Assembly (NCBI GenBank): GCA_015207365.1
Contig: JADEXA010000020.1
Location: 40,323 to 104,322, forward strand
DNA length: 64,000 nucleotides
Origin: Vacuolonema iberomarrocanum LEGE 07170
Lineage (GTDB): Bacteria > Cyanobacteriota > Cyanobacteriia > Elainellales > Elainellaceae
Direction of reading: 5' to 3'
Positions 1 through 9,589 of this stretch are shown here, piece by piece; positions within the stretch are counted from its first letter, which is position 1; the number at the start of each line of letters is the position of its first letter. Below the pieces are notes generated by a model. It had not been told where the DNA came from. It worked only from the letters and a program-made list of their open reading frames with translations, and ran no database searches. The position numbers were made by a program, and so were the translations under genes.

Positions 1-2
1 AG

Positions 3-275
3 CACAACCGGGGCGATCGCTACTGGATTGACCCCAAGGATATGCTGGCAGCCCAGCGCTATGCCCGCGATCGAGCACTAGATGTCGTTGGGGTGTATCA
101 CTCCCACCCCGACCACGCGGCAGTGCCGTCAGAGTGCGATCGCCAACTGGCATGGTCGTCCTACCGCTACCTCATCCTTTCCGTGCAGCAGGGCAAAACC
201 AACGATATCCGCTGCTGGAGCCTGGATGCGGATCACCAGTTTCAACCCGATCCCCTCTGCGAACCCATCGCCTAA
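3..275 (+). CDS. JAMM/MPN metalloprotease (Mec-like), 3' end only
   Basis: This is the C-terminal part of a gene that begins before the window; reading starts in phase at base 3. It carries a full JAMM signature, HSHPDHAAVPSECD, which fits H-x-H-x7-S-x2-D and binds the catalytic zinc in M67-family isopeptidases. Family knowledge: bacterial JAMM proteins such as Mec cleave a C-terminal Gly-Gly adduct from ubiquitin-like sulfur carriers. The next gene, 92 bases downstream on the same strand, encodes a MoeB-type E1 enzyme, which supports a sulfur-carrier role. The glutamate of the motif would lie upstream and cannot be checked. Substrate is inferred. Confidence 0.88.
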   Translation, partial: HNRGDRYWIDPKDMLAAQRYARDRALDVVGVYHSHPDHAAVPSECDRQLAWSSYRYLILSVQQGKTNDIRCWSLDADHQFQPDPLCEPIA

Positions 276-367
276 CCCCCTGCATTCATTTCGCCACGTA
301 CCGCTCAACACGATTCATTCTTCATCGTTCATCCTCATTCACAGTACAACTCGCACCCAATTCGCCA

Positions 368-1543
368 ATGCTGAATCCAAACCTGGACGAGATCCAACTC
401 ACCAAAGACGACTATGAACGCTATTCCCGCCACCTGATTCTGCCAGAAGTGGGCGTTGATGGTCAGAAGCGACTCAAAGCTGCTAGCGTCCTCTGCATTG
501 GCACGGGAGGATTGGGCTCGCCGCTATTGCTCTATCTGGCGGCGGCGGGCATTGGCCGTATTGGAATTGTAGACTTCGATGTTGTTGACAGCTCTAACCT
601 GCAGCGGCAGGTGATTCATGGCTCCTCCTGGGTTGGCAAGCCCAAGATTCAATCGGCCAAAAATCGCATTCTTGAAATCAATCCCTATTGTCAGATCGAC
701 CTCTACGAAACGCGGCTGTCGTCCGAAAATGCCCTCGATATCGTGGCTCCTTACGATGTAGTGGTTGATGGTACCGATAACTTCCCGACCCGTTACCTGG
801 TCAATGATGCCTGCGTCTTGCTCAACAAGCCCAATGTCTATGGCTCTATCTTCCGGTTTGAAGGTCAGGCTAGTGTGTTTAACTACCAGGATGGGCCAAA
901 CTACCGCGACCTCTATCCTGAGCCTCCGCCACCAGGAATGGTTCCCTCCTGCGCGGAGGGCGGCGTGCTGGGTATCCTGCCTGGCGTCATTGGCACCATT
1001 CAAGCCACCGAAACCGTCAAGATTATTCTGGGCAGTGGCAATACCTTAAGCGGACGGCTGTTGCTCTACGATTCCTTGAACATGACCTTCCGGGAGTTGA
1101 AGCTGCGCCCCAATCCCGTGCGCCCCGTGATCGAAAAACTGATCGATTATGAAGAATTCTGCGGCATTCCCCAAGCGAAGGCCGCGGAGGATGCCCAAAA
1201 ATCAGCGCTGGCCGAAATGTCGGTGGTGGAATTGAAGCAATTGCTGGATAGCGGCAAGGATGATTATCTGCTCGTGGATGTCCGCAATCCGAATGAATAC
1301 GAGATTGCTAAAATTCCCGGTTCTGTGCTAGTTCCCCTCCCGGATATTGAAGAGGGTGATGGCATTGCCCAGATTCAAGACAAGCTGAATGGGCATCGCT
1401 TGATTGTTCATTGCAAGATGGGTGGGCGATCGGCAAAGGCGCTGTCCATCCTCAAGGAAAAAGCCGGGATTGAGGGTACGAATGTCACGGGTGGCATTCT
1501 CGCCTGGAGCAAGGACGTCGATCCGTCTGTGCCGGAATACTAG
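368..1543 (+). CDS. moeB: MoeB/MoeZ-type adenylyltransferase with C-terminal rhodanese domain
   Basis: A 391-residue E1-like enzyme that adenylates the C-terminus of a ThiS/MoaD-type sulfur carrier; the rhodanese domain then supplies sulfur. The ThiF domain (about 20-260) has the nucleotide loop GTGGLGSP and the YSRHLILPEVG start typical of MoeB. The rhodanese domain (about 285-391) has the active-site loop CKMGGRS. The zinc-binding CPxC pair found in many MoeB proteins is absent; the corresponding stretch reads NPVRPVIEKL. The open frame extends upstream to 134, but ATG 368 gives the family's usual N-terminus, so it is preferred. It follows the JAMM gene and probably shares its transcript. 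A hairpin terminator follows at 1629. Confidence 0.93.
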   Translation: MLNPNLDEIQLTKDDYERYSRHLILPEVGVDGQKRLKAASVLCIGTGGLGSPLLLYLAAAGIGRIGIVDFDVVDSSNLQRQVIHGSSWVGKPKIQSAKNRILEINPYCQIDLYETRLSSENALDIVAPYDVVVDGTDNFPTRYLVNDACVLLNKPNVYGSIFRFEGQASVFNYQDGPNYRDLYPEPPPPGMVPSCAEGGVLGILPGVIGTIQATETVKIILGSGNTLSGRLLLYDSLNMTFRELKLRPNPVRPVIEKLIDYEEFCGIPQAKAAEDAQKSALAEMSVVELKQLLDSGKDDYLLVDVRNPNEYEIAKIPGSVLVPLPDIEEGDGIAQIQDKLNGHRLIVHCKMGGRSAKALSILKEKAGIEGTNVTGGILAWSKDVDPSVPEY

Positions 1544-1628
1544 GGCGATCATCGCGGCGAATAGATAATTGCCTATCCTGCATAGTTCCTCAATCTTAAA
1601 AATCAAAAGCGAGCTGACACAAGCTATG

Positions 1629-1662
1629 ATGCCCGATGCGATCGCACCGGGCATTTGTTTTA
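1629..1662 (+). terminator. Intrinsic terminator after moeB
   Basis: Inverted repeat ATGCCCG / CGGGCAT (1629-1635 and 1648-1654) with a HIP1 octamer in the loop, followed by TTGTTTTA. It lies 86 bases past the moeB stop. Confidence 0.7.
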
Positions 1663-1687
1663 TGTCTATGCTTTGCATCCCGTCACG

Positions 1688-1836
1688 TCAAATCCGGTTA
1701 AAGAACCCAAATTATTGTTTGTGCCCGCTGCACTGCAATGCAGCGGGTACAAACAATAATTTGGGTTTGATGACTATAGCGGTGTGCAACCGCATTAAGC
1801 ACAGCGCTATATCTTATCTAACCGGATTTGGTATTA
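1688..1836. repeat. Palindromic element, family A copy 1 (MITE-like), carrying a nested family B element
   Basis: Outer ends are TCAAATCCGGTT and AACCGGATTTGGTATTA, near-perfect terminal inverted repeats. Inside is a long hairpin around CCCGCTGCA/TGCAGCGGG, flanked by AACCCAAAT and ATTTGGGTT. Two more copies with the same ends and a different central stem lie at 60592 and 61192. Between the hairpin and the right end this copy holds an extra 37-bp palindrome (1775-1811). The right end overlaps the stop codon of the converging deacetylase gene. Confidence 0.85.
1775..1811. repeat. Palindromic element, family B copy 1, nested in a family A copy
   Basis: 37-bp element with ends TATAGCGGTGTGC and GCACAGCGCTATA. 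The same ends bound the longer copies at 6415-6511 and 38356-38450. It interrupts a family A element at a place where the other A copies read straight through. Confidence 0.8.
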
Positions 1837-2763
1837 GTAGACAGGCAAGCAGCGTTCAATAGTAGCAGCAACAGACTCGGAGAGAGCGCGGTAGTCGTAT
1901 CCACCTTCTAGCCCGAAAACGATGCGATGGGTCAGTTGGAGGGCATAGTCGGTGAGGATGCCGTAGTCTTTGGGGCGCAGAGAAAGGTTCGCGAGGGGAT
2001 CATCGTAGTTCGCATCGTAGCCCGCGCTGACGAGCAGTAGATCCGGCTGGAACTGCTGGAAGAAGGGAAGAATTTTATCTTCAAACCGCACCTGATAGTC
2101 TTGCAGGCTACTGCCAGCAGGTAGCGGCAGGTTGAGGACGTTGTTGTGAAAACCCCGCTCGCCGGATGCTCCCGTGCCGGGATATTGGGGCGATTCATGT
2201 AAGGAGCAGAAGGCGATTTGGGGATTGGTTTCGACGCTCGCCTGCGTGCCATTGCCATGATGCACATCCCAGTCGAGGATCCCGACGCGCTCGATTCCTG
2301 GCTGCTTCAAGGCGTAGTGAGCGGCGATCGCCACATTCGAGAGCAGGCAAAATCCCATTCCTTGGGTGGGCAGGGCATGGTGTCCCGGTGGACGGCTGAG
2401 GACAAAGGCTGGCTGTCCGGTTTGCCGTACCACATCCACCCCATCTAACCAGGCGCTCACCGCTAGCATCGCCGCATCAACGCTTTTACTCGACAGCACC
2501 GTGTCGGGGTCGACCCGTCCTCCTCCCTGGAGTGCCAGGGTTTCCATCGCCGCAACATACCGTTCGGGGTGGATGGCATAGACGGCCTCGGTGAGGCGAT
2601 CGCCCTGTTGGGTGACGGGGGTGGGCGATCGCCAATCCAACTGATGCGCCCAGGGGAGCGATCGCAGATACGTCGTCACAGCTGTCAACCGTCCCGCATT
2701 TTCGGGATGGAAATGACCCGTATCATGGTTCAAAAACTCATCAGAGTAAAAGATGGGAAACAT
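1834..2763 (-). CDS. Histone deacetylase family (AcuC/HDAC-like) hydrolase
   Basis: About 309 residues, the full length of bacterial class II-like deacetylases. Hallmarks are PPGHHALPTQGMGFC (tandem catalytic histidines), LDWDVHHGNGTQ (metal-binding Asp/His) and SAGYDANYDDPLA, then GLEGGYD near the end. Family members remove acetyl or similar acyl groups from lysines, acetylpolyamines or small amides with zinc; the substrate here is unknown. ATG 2763 gives the usual start MFPIFYSDEF; an in-frame ATG at 2781 adds six residues. Neither start has a clear Shine-Dalgarno sequence. The stop codon lies in the terminal repeat of a family A element. Confidence 0.92.
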   Translation of the reverse strand: MFPIFYSDEFLNHDTGHFHPENAGRLTAVTTYLRSLPWAHQLDWRSPTPVTQQGDRLTEAVYAIHPERYVAAMETLALQGGGRVDPDTVLSSKSVDAAMLAVSAWLDGVDVVRQTGQPAFVLSRPPGHHALPTQGMGFCLLSNVAIAAHYALKQPGIERVGILDWDVHHGNGTQASVETNPQIAFCSLHESPQYPGTGASGERGFHNNVLNLPLPAGSSLQDYQVRFEDKILPFFQQFQPDLLLVSAGYDANYDDPLANLSLRPKDYGILTDYALQLTHRIVFGLEGGYDYRALSESVAATIERCLPVY

Positions 2764-3709
2764 AGCCGTCACTAAACCCATGGGAGAGCAAACATTCCAG
2801 TTTCTACGGCTGTTGTCAGGAGCTGGATCAAACAGGAAACCCTGACCAAACCGTACGCTGAGTTGAAGATAAAGGGAAATCGGTTAGCGATGAAAACGGG
2901 GTCGAAGACATGACTCAGGCTGTCAATTTTTTCCTATCATTTCCCCCTAACAAACCTCTTGTCGAATGAAAGGAATTCGCAACAGGTTAATCCGCAAAGC
3001 ATTGATTCAAGATATAGGGATAAAACCATACTTTTTTCTGATTTGACAAGATGGCCTCCATTGGGAATAGCCAGGGAGAAATTGACGTCACAGAGATGGC
3101 TGATCGGCTGAACCAATCTCAGAGAGGGTGTTCGCTCTAATTGTCTCATTTTGTGCTACAATCGAAAAGCTTACAATCCTTGCATAATGATAGTTTCAGC
3201 CGCCTCTACCTCTGGGTTTCTCAAATGATTGAGGGGTTTTCAATCAAGCCAATGAGAATGTGGTGTCCCTGCTCATTTGACATGCATTTTACCCATCTCT
3301 TTGTGCCCTTGATTGATCGTCGCAAATTGGCTGCGTCTTCCGTCGTGCAAGTACCTCCCAGCGCGCCATCCAATGGAGGAGTGCGAGTATTCTACCGCCA
3401 ATGTGTTTAGGCCACCCTCCATGCTCAACTTTTTTCACGATTTGCTATTCGTTTTGTTATCTGCTTGTGACGCTGTCGATTCCCCATCTATTGCTGAGAT
3501 CTCTGCTCCAAAACCCCAAGCAGATTCAGATGTCAACGCCAAGATTTCGCTAGCTGACATGGGCTCTTTCACATAGCAGGACAAGCGTCAGGGCACATCG
3601 CCACCATCTGCGCGATCGCCGCGTTTTAACGTTGTCGCATTCTTGATTTTCTTTTCTACGGTTTGACTGCCTAACCGTTTTCTCGCATAGCACTGGAGTA
3701 TCACACCCT
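2764..3709. other. Long intergenic region upstream of gyrA
   Basis: About 950 bases between divergent genes, more AT-rich than the genes around it. Short open frames (for example 3141-3410 and 3313-3576) lack recognisable sequence, good ribosome sites or family resemblance, so I do not call them. It must contain the promoters of gyrA and the deacetylase gene, but I see no clear operator. Confidence 0.6.
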
Positions 3710-6379
3710 ATGACTTTTTCCCAGGACTCCCCTCAGGATCGGATCATCCCCACTGACTTGCGATTGGAGATGTCTCGTTCCTACCTGGAATACGCCATGA
3801 GCGTGATTGTGGGACGCGCCTTGCCCGATGCGCGAGATGGGCTGAAGCCCGTTCACCGTCGCATTCTCTACGCTATGCATGAATTGGGCTTAATGCCCGA
3901 TCGCCCCTTCCGTAAGTGCGCCAGGGTGGTGGGAGATGTCATTGGTAAATATCACCCCCACGGCGACCAGGCGGTCTACGATGCGCTGGTGCGGATGGCG
4001 CAGGAGTTTTCGATGCGATCGCCCCTGGTAGATGGGCATGGCAACTTTGGCTCGGTCGACAATGACCCCCCGGCGGCCATGCGATATACAGAATGTCGCC
4101 TCCGCCCCATCACGACCAGCGCCCTGCTGCAAGACATCGAATCCGAAACCGTTGACTTTCTACCCAACTATGACGGGTCGCAGCAGGAGCCCATCGTTCT
4201 TCCCGCCCGTGTGCCCCAGTTGTTGCTCAACGGCTCGTCCGGGATTGCGGTGGGCATGGCTACCAACATTCCGCCCCACAACCTGGGCGAATTGATGAAT
4301 GGCTTAGTGGCGTTGATCCACAATCCCGAACTCAGCGATGCCGACCTGCTGCGGTATATCCCTGGCCCCGACTTTCCCACCGGGGGGCAAATTCTCGGAA
4401 CGAGTGGGATCCGCGAAGCCTACCTGACGGGGCGGGGGAGCGTCACCATGCGCGGAGTCGCATCAATCGAGACCCTAGAGCGGCGTGGGCAGCCCGATCG
4501 CGAAGCCATCATCATCACTGAGCTACCGTTCCAAACCAACAAGGCGGCCATGATCGAGCGCATCGCCGAAATGGTGAACGAGCGGCGGTTGGAGGGCATC
4601 TCAGATATTCGGGATGAGAGCGATCGCGACGGGATGCGCATCGTCATTGAGCTGCGGCGAGATGCCTATCCCCGTGTGGTGCTGAACAACCTGTATAAGG
4701 CAACCCCGCTACAGAGCAACTTTGGGGTCAACACGCTGGCGTTGGTCAACGGAGAGCCCCAACTGCTGAGCCTCAAGCAATCGCTCCAGGTTTTCCTCGA
4801 CTTCCGCATAGAAACCATTACTCGCCGTACCCGCTACGAATTACGGAGGGCGCAGGAGAAAGATCACCTATTGCAGGGCTTGTTGATTGCCCTAGAGAAT
4901 CTAGACGCGATCATTGCCCTGATCCGCAGTGCAGCGGATACCCCAACGGCCAAGCAAGCCCTGATGCAAGACTACGAACTGTCGGAAGTTCAGGCGGATG
5001 CCATCTTGCAAATGCAACTGCGCCGCCTGACGGCACTAGAAGCCGAAAAGATTCACCGGGAGCATGAAGAATTGCTGACCCGAATCGAAGACTTGCAGGA
5101 CATCTTGAATCGGCGGGAACGTATTCTCAGCATCATTGAAGAGGAAGCGACGACGCTGCGGGAAGCCCATGCAACCCCTCGCCGCACGGTGATTGAACTG
5201 GCGGATGGCGATTTGGGTGACACCGATCTGATCGCCAATGAGCAGGCGGTAATTTTGCTAACAGAGCAGGGCTATATCAAGCGCATGCCCGTGAGTGCTT
5301 TTGAGCTGCAAAGCCGTGCGACTCGGGGCAAAGCAGGCGCTCGGATGAAGGAAGAAGATGGGGTCTACCAGTTCTTCTCCTGCAATGACCACGACAGTAT
5401 TTTGTTCTTTAGCGATCGCGGCATTTCCTACTCCCTGAAGGCGTATCAGATTCCCACCAGCTCTCGCACGGCAAGGGGGGTGCCCATCGTGCAGGTTCTG
5501 CCCATCTCCCACGAAGAGCGCATTACCTCGATGCTCCCCATCACCGAATTCACCGATGAGGATTATCTGGTGATGCTGACCCGGCGGGGGTTCATCAAGA
5601 AAACGGTTCTGTCTGCTTTTTCGAATATTCGCACCAACGGACTTATCGCTATCTCCCTGGAAGATGATGACGAACTACGCTGGGTGCGGCTGGCCCGTCG
5701 GGAAAACAGCATCATCATCGGCAGTCGCAAGGGGATGACCATCCACTTCCAGGCCAGTGACGATCAACTGCGACCCCTAGGGCGCCCGACCCGTGGGGTA
5801 AAGGCCATGAACCTGCGGGATGGTGATGAGCTTATCAGCATGGACATCCTCTCCAGCCAGGTGGCCGACATGCTGGCCAGCGAAGGCGCAGCGGATGCAG
5901 ATACGGAGGACAACGGCGATGAGGCCGAAGAGGTCGAGGTGACCCAGGGGCCCTGGGTATTGGTGGTGACGACATCGGGTCTGGGTAAGCGGGTTCCGAT
6001 TCACCACTTCCGCTTGCAGAACCGTGCAGGGATGGGGCTGCGCTCCATTAAGTTCCGAAGGACAGATGATCAGCTGGCTGCTCTGCTAATCGTTAATGAG
6101 GGAGACGAGATGATGTTGGTGACCAATCGCGGCATCATTATTCGTCAGTCGGTCAATGCAATTTCCAGTCAGTCCCGCTCGGCCACAGGGGTTCGGCTCC
6201 AGCGGTTGGACGATGATGATGCGGTCGCAGCTGTTGCGCTGGTTCCCCCAGCGGCGGAAGGAGCCGAAGATGAAGACGAGGAAGGGGACGGCGATGATGG
6301 CGAAGGGAATGAAGCGATCGCCCCCGACGACGCGGATGCAACCCCAATGGGTGCCGATATGCCAGCGGATGATGAATAG
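3710..6379 (+). CDS. gyrA: DNA gyrase subunit A
   Basis: 889 residues. The breakage-reunion domain spans about 1-500, with catalytic tyrosine Tyr126 in AAMRYTE and the quinolone-region motif [12 protein letters not shown]. The C-terminal DNA-wrapping domain contains [10 protein letters not shown], a GyrA-box-like motif that separates GyrA from ParC. It acts with GyrB to introduce negative supercoils. Two details stand out. The position equivalent to E. coli Ser83 is Gln (Gln87), while Asp87 is kept (Asp91). The protein ends in a long acidic Glu/Asp-rich tail of about 50 residues, and another acidic insert lies near residue 725. gyrB is not in the window. Confidence 0.97.
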   Translation: MTFSQDSPQDRIIPTDLRLEMSRSYLEYAMSVIVGRALPDARDGLKPVHRRILYAMHELGLMPDRPFRKCARVVGDVIGKYHPHGDQAVYDALVRMAQEFSMRSPLVDGHGNFGSVDNDPPAAMRYTECRLRPITTSALLQDIESETVDFLPNYDGSQQEPIVLPARVPQLLLNGSSGIAVGMATNIPPHNLGELMNGLVALIHNPELSDADLLRYIPGPDFPTGGQILGTSGIREAYLTGRGSVTMRGVASIETLERRGQPDREAIIITELPFQTNKAAMIERIAEMVNERRLEGISDIRDESDRDGMRIVIELRRDAYPRVVLNNLYKATPLQSNFGVNTLALVNGEPQLLSLKQSLQVFLDFRIETITRRTRYELRRAQEKDHLLQGLLIALENLDAIIALIRSAADTPTAKQALMQDYELSEVQADAILQMQLRRLTALEAEKIHREHEELLTRIEDLQDILNRRERILSIIEEEATTLREAHATPRRTVIELADGDLGDTDLIANEQAVILLTEQGYIKRMPVSAFELQSRATRGKAGARMKEEDGVYQFFSCNDHDSILFFSDRGISYSLKAYQIPTSSRTARGVPIVQVLPISHEERITSMLPITEFTDEDYLVMLTRRGFIKKTVLSAFSNIRTNGLIAISLEDDDELRWVRLARRENSIIIGSRKGMTIHFQASDDQLRPLGRPTRGVKAMNLRDGDELISMDILSSQVADMLASEGAADADTEDNGDEAEEVEVTQGPWVLVVTTSGLGKRVPIHHFRLQNRAGMGLRSIKFRRTDDQLAALLIVNEGDEMMLVTNRGIIIRQSVNAISSQSRSATGVRLQRLDDDDAVAAVALVPPAAEGAEDEDEEGDGDDGEGNEAIAPDDADATPMGADMPADDE

Positions 6380-6414
6380 TTTTTAGCGATTATCTTGATT
6401 CTCAAACCTCTACT

Positions 6415-6511
6415 TATAGCGGTGTGCAACCGCATCAAGCACAGAAATGGTTGCGTGTGGGCGCGTCGCGCCCACACGCAACCGTACTTACCTAACGCAC
6501 ACAGCGCTATA
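6415..6511. repeat. Palindromic element, family B copy 2
   Basis: 97-bp element 35 bases past the gyrA stop. Ends TATAGCGGTGTGC and CACAGCGCTATA flank a strong internal stem GGTTGCGTGTGGGCGCG / CGCGCCCACACGCAACC. It fills most of the 320-base gyrA-DICT gap and could also act as a terminator. Confidence 0.85.
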
Positions 6512-6699
6512 AAACGTCAATGCAGCGGTGTTAAATCTCTTGACCTTAAACAAGTATTAAGGGTCGCGATCGCTATATTTTTTTCGGCCATTGGGCTGAA
6601 ATAAACCGGAACATTCTTGATCCCTCTATGCGTCCCCTTGATCTTCTGTAAAGATAGGAAAAGATAAGTAGATTCATAAGAGACATAAATCATTTGCCA

Positions 6700-8169
6700 A
6701 TGTTACCGGGCTCCATTCTCCAAAAGCTGAAAGATCGGGTTACCTCAATGGATGGCGGTGGAACGCTCAACCTTGGGGTTTACTACAAAAACACGCTGGT
6801 AGCCCTCTGCCATGCCCTTGAAGATGCGCTGCTGGAAGCGGATTACTCGTCTCTAGTCATCACAGCTTTTCAGCGCGGACAGTGGTATCTGCAAGAGGCC
6901 GATCGCTATAGCGACATTGCAAAGCGATCGCGTCATGTCACGATCATGGCGTCTGCTGATTCCAGCTTTGCCGAGCATCCCACCAGCCAGTTGCCTAATG
7001 TTTCTCTGGTTAGCCTCAGGGACAATGACCCGGTCGAGCAGGAATGGCATCTGATCATCGTGTCACCCAATTACACAGCGATGGTGCTGTGCCAGGAGCT
7101 TTCAGATGCAGATTATGGCCCCGAAGGCCCTCCGGCTCATGATCTGTCTCGCAAGTTCTATGGATTTTGGACCTTTGAGCCGACGTTGGTACAGGAGACG
7201 GCGCGGCTGGCGATCGCCCATATTGAAGATTACAATCGCGACCTCGCTATCCAGTTGGATCAGCATTTCCAGGATATTGTTGCCCGTTCTCAGGCAGACG
7301 GTGCCCTATGTGGTGTTCCCACCACCGATAACTTGGGCAATATTGTGGGCCAGGTGGTGAGCTATCTACAAAATAGCTACCAGGGTTTATCCGGTCATGC
7401 CGAAATCGGGTTTGACGCTTACCCTTTGCGACTGGGCAAAAATTTAGTGTCCAATGAGTTGCAAGCGTTTCTGCGGATGGCACAACTGATCGACCAGACC
7501 GACCTGAGCAACCCGATGGCAGCGGCAGAGGTGGCCACCCTCGCCGAAAGTCTGGGGCAATTGCTCGATCTGCCCGCCTGGCAACTGCATCGGTTGCGGC
7601 TGGCCGGGCTGCTCCATCGGATCGCCACACTCCCCTCGGTGACATCAACCCTGCAAACTGCAGCCGTGGATGTGCCAAGCGGAGAAGTCGCACCCTCCTG
7701 TCCGCTACTACCCGGAACGCAGATCCTGCGGAAGATGAACCGGATGAAGGCGATCGCCACCATCCTGACCCATCAAAGCGAAGCCTGGGATGGCTCTGGT
7801 ACTCCAGCGGGCTTATCAGGCGACGCCATTCCCCTAGAGTCGCGCATCCTTGGATTGGTTTCCTGCTTCCAAGAACAGTTAGCCACACGCTGCTCGGCGG
7901 CTCTGGCGGCGACCAGTGGTCAGCAGACCGGGGCGTTGGATGTGGCCACCCCTGAAGATCTGGCCACCGCTCTAGCAGAGTGTCAGCCAGAAGATAGCCT
8001 ACGTTGGGATCCAAAACTGCTGGAAGCTTTCTCGTTGCTTGTCTCTGGATTGCAACAAGGGCTGAGCCTATCCGTGGCGTTGCCGCGAGTCTCATCAGGG
8101 CTATGGCTGCTCGACTCCCATTCAGATGAGGAACTCATCAATCCTCAGCCTGCTTCAACCTCCGCCTAG
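6700..8169 (+). CDS. DICT sensory domain protein with degenerate HD-GYP-like C-terminus
   Basis: 489 residues from ATG 6700; a TTG two codons earlier is possible. The N-terminal half (about 1-170) matches the DICT domain of cyanobacterial signalling proteins: it opens MLPGSILQKLKDRV and contains WHLIIVSPNYTAMVLCQE and FYGFWTFEP. The C-terminal part has an HD-GYP-like layout, with LAGLLHRIATLP near 300 and HQSEAWDGSGTPAGL near 358. The catalytic residues are altered: HD reads HR and GYP reads GTP. Phosphodiesterase activity is therefore unlikely, and a sensing or scaffold role is inferred. A hairpin terminator follows. Confidence 0.82.
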   Translation: MLPGSILQKLKDRVTSMDGGGTLNLGVYYKNTLVALCHALEDALLEADYSSLVITAFQRGQWYLQEADRYSDIAKRSRHVTIMASADSSFAEHPTSQLPNVSLVSLRDNDPVEQEWHLIIVSPNYTAMVLCQELSDADYGPEGPPAHDLSRKFYGFWTFEPTLVQETARLAIAHIEDYNRDLAIQLDQHFQDIVARSQADGALCGVPTTDNLGNIVGQVVSYLQNSYQGLSGHAEIGFDAYPLRLGKNLVSNELQAFLRMAQLIDQTDLSNPMAAAEVATLAESLGQLLDLPAWQLHRLRLAGLLHRIATLPSVTSTLQTAAVDVPSGEVAPSCPLLPGTQILRKMNRMKAIATILTHQSEAWDGSGTPAGLSGDAIPLESRILGLVSCFQEQLATRCSAALAATSGQQTGALDVATPEDLATALAECQPEDSLRWDPKLLEAFSLLVSGLQQGLSLSVALPRVSSGLWLLDSHSDEELINPQPASTSA

Positions 8170-8192
8170 ACCGGGTTGCAGAATCCAAGGAT

Positions 8193-8236
8193 GATTTTTC
8201 TGAGAAGGGGCATACCACTCCTTCTCAGAAAAAATC
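8193..8236 (+). terminator. Hairpin terminator after the DICT gene
   Basis: Perfect arms GATTTTTCTGAGAAG and CTTCTCAGAAAAAATC around a 13-base loop. It is symmetric in A/T runs, so it may work in both directions. Confidence 0.65.
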
Positions 8237-8352
8237 ACCCCCAATCAGCAATGCCGCCTAGACTGATACCATGTGTCAAAACGATTGATTACGCTGTCCA
8301 AGCACATTTCTGTTTCAGTTGTTCCCCTTGCCCTCAGACTATCGCACCACCC

Positions 8353-8988
8353 ATGGACATCGACGCTATCCGTGCCGGAAAATTGCAGCAGTTGTCGGGA
8401 GTTCGTCTCGAAGACGAGGAGCTTTCAGAGGCTGCGTTACAAAAAGCTAACCTGGTTGGGGCAAGTTTGGCAGGCTGTAACCTGCATCGAGCACAACTCA
8501 ACAGCGCCCACCTCGAAGGTGCCAATCTGACAGGCTGCAATCTGGCAGAGGCAGACTTACGGGCGAATCTAGCCGGGGCAAACCTGATTCAAGCCAATCT
8601 TACCGAAGCCGATTTACGCGGCAGCAACTTGCGGGGGGCAAACCTCATGCAGGTCAATGTTTCGGGTGCAGCGATGGCCGGCGCGTTCTTCAGTGGTGCG
8701 AATCTGGCAAACGCCAACCTCCAAAGTGCCGACCTGCGAGGAGCCGACTTGCGGGGCTGCAACCTCACTCAAGTCAATCTTCAAGGAGCAAATCTTCAGC
8801 AAGCGGATCTGCGCGGAGCAACCTTGCTGGAAGCAAACCTAGAGGAAGCCGATTTGCAGGGAGCCAATCTTGCCGGGGCAAACTTTAGTCGTGCCAATCT
8901 GCTCTGTGCTCGCCTTCAAGGGGTGAACATCGATGGCACTATCTTGGACGAAGCTTATCTTGTCGGCACCGAGTTGGCGCAGGTATAG
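8353..8988 (+). CDS. Pentapeptide-repeat protein
   Basis: 211 residues built almost wholly of A(D/N)LxX pentapeptides from about residue 30 to the end (LEGANLTGCNLAEADL, LRGADLRGCNL), which fold as a right-handed quadrilateral beta-helix. The first 25 residues are a non-repeat helical cap. There is no signal peptide or membrane segment, so it is cytosolic. The longer open frame from 8176 runs through the terminator hairpin; ATG 8353 is preferred. Such proteins are abundant in cyanobacteria and mostly have no assigned role. A DNA-mimic gyrase protector like MfpA/Qnr is conceivable given gyrA 2 kb away, but this is only a guess. Confidence 0.88.
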   Translation: MDIDAIRAGKLQQLSGVRLEDEELSEAALQKANLVGASLAGCNLHRAQLNSAHLEGANLTGCNLAEADLRANLAGANLIQANLTEADLRGSNLRGANLMQVNVSGAAMAGAFFSGANLANANLQSADLRGADLRGCNLTQVNLQGANLQQADLRGATLLEANLEEADLQGANLAGANFSRANLLCARLQGVNIDGTILDEAYLVGTELAQV

Positions 8989-9071
8989 CGTAATCCTGCC
9001 TCTTTCGACAGATGGCGAATTGGGAAAGTGTCGCGACGGTAGTAAGGGTAGGTTTAGAGAATGATCATCGA

Positions 9072-9443
9072 ATGAAGGTTGTAATGAATCAAATCGGGCG
9101 CACTGTTCGTGGACTGGTGCTTAGTGCTCTGTGCCTGTCAATCTGGTTGCTGGGTGGGGGCATGGATAGTGTCAATGCTGCCGTTACACCACAGACGACC
9201 AATACAGGTGAATATGTAACTGCGGACGGGCGGGACATTACGGCTATCGTGGAATGCCTGCCTAAACAACTAAGCGAAGCAAATTTGGATCGAGCGATCG
9301 CCGAGTCTGGACAAGACTTTCTGGAATGGGTATTTCAACTCAAGGACGACTATAGTGAGTACAAACTCACCGAAGCCGGTCAAGAGTTTGACCAATGCTT
9401 GAGAGCAAAAGGTATTCTCCCAGCCGCCGCCCAGCTCCGCTGA
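9072..9443 (+). CDS. Small exported protein of unknown function
   Basis: 123 residues from ATG 9072; ATG 9084 is also plausible and has AAGG six bases upstream. A signal peptide (GLVLSALCLSIWLLGGG, cleavage likely near VNA-A) leads to a mature part of about 85 residues. That part has two cysteines (VECLPKQL and FDQCLRAKG) that could form a disulfide. It is acidic and predicted helical and should sit in the thylakoid lumen or periplasm. I do not recognise the family. A strong terminator follows 24 bases after the stop, so the gene is likely transcribed alone or with the pentapeptide gene. Confidence 0.72.
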   Translation: MKVVMNQIGRTVRGLVLSALCLSIWLLGGGMDSVNAAVTPQTTNTGEYVTADGRDITAIVECLPKQLSEANLDRAIAESGQDFLEWVFQLKDDYSEYKLTEAGQEFDQCLRAKGILPAAAQLR

Positions 9444-9467
9444 GCCGCTAACACAATGACTTCGCCC

Positions 9468-9503
9468 AAACCCTACACCCAAGAAAAGGCGTGTAGGGTT
9501 TTT
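9468..9503 (+). terminator. Intrinsic terminator
   Basis: AAACCCTACAC (9468-9478) pairs with GTGTAGGGTTT, followed by a T-run. It ends the small exported protein gene. Confidence 0.8.
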
Positions 9504-9589
9504 ATGTCATGACTCGCGCTGGCCGAGTCGATGGACGTAAACGCGTCTTTCGGAGGCTTATTTGACAGGGCGTTATTGCAGGAACCGTT

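Noticed and set aside
3141..3576. Two overlapping short plus-strand frames upstream of gyrA
   Set aside because: No ribosome site, no family resemblance, and composition unlike the genes around them.
7247..8095. 282-codon minus-strand open frame
   Set aside because: It lies opposite the DICT gene, has a Trp/Arg/Pro/Ser-rich composition typical of antisense frames, and has no ribosome site.
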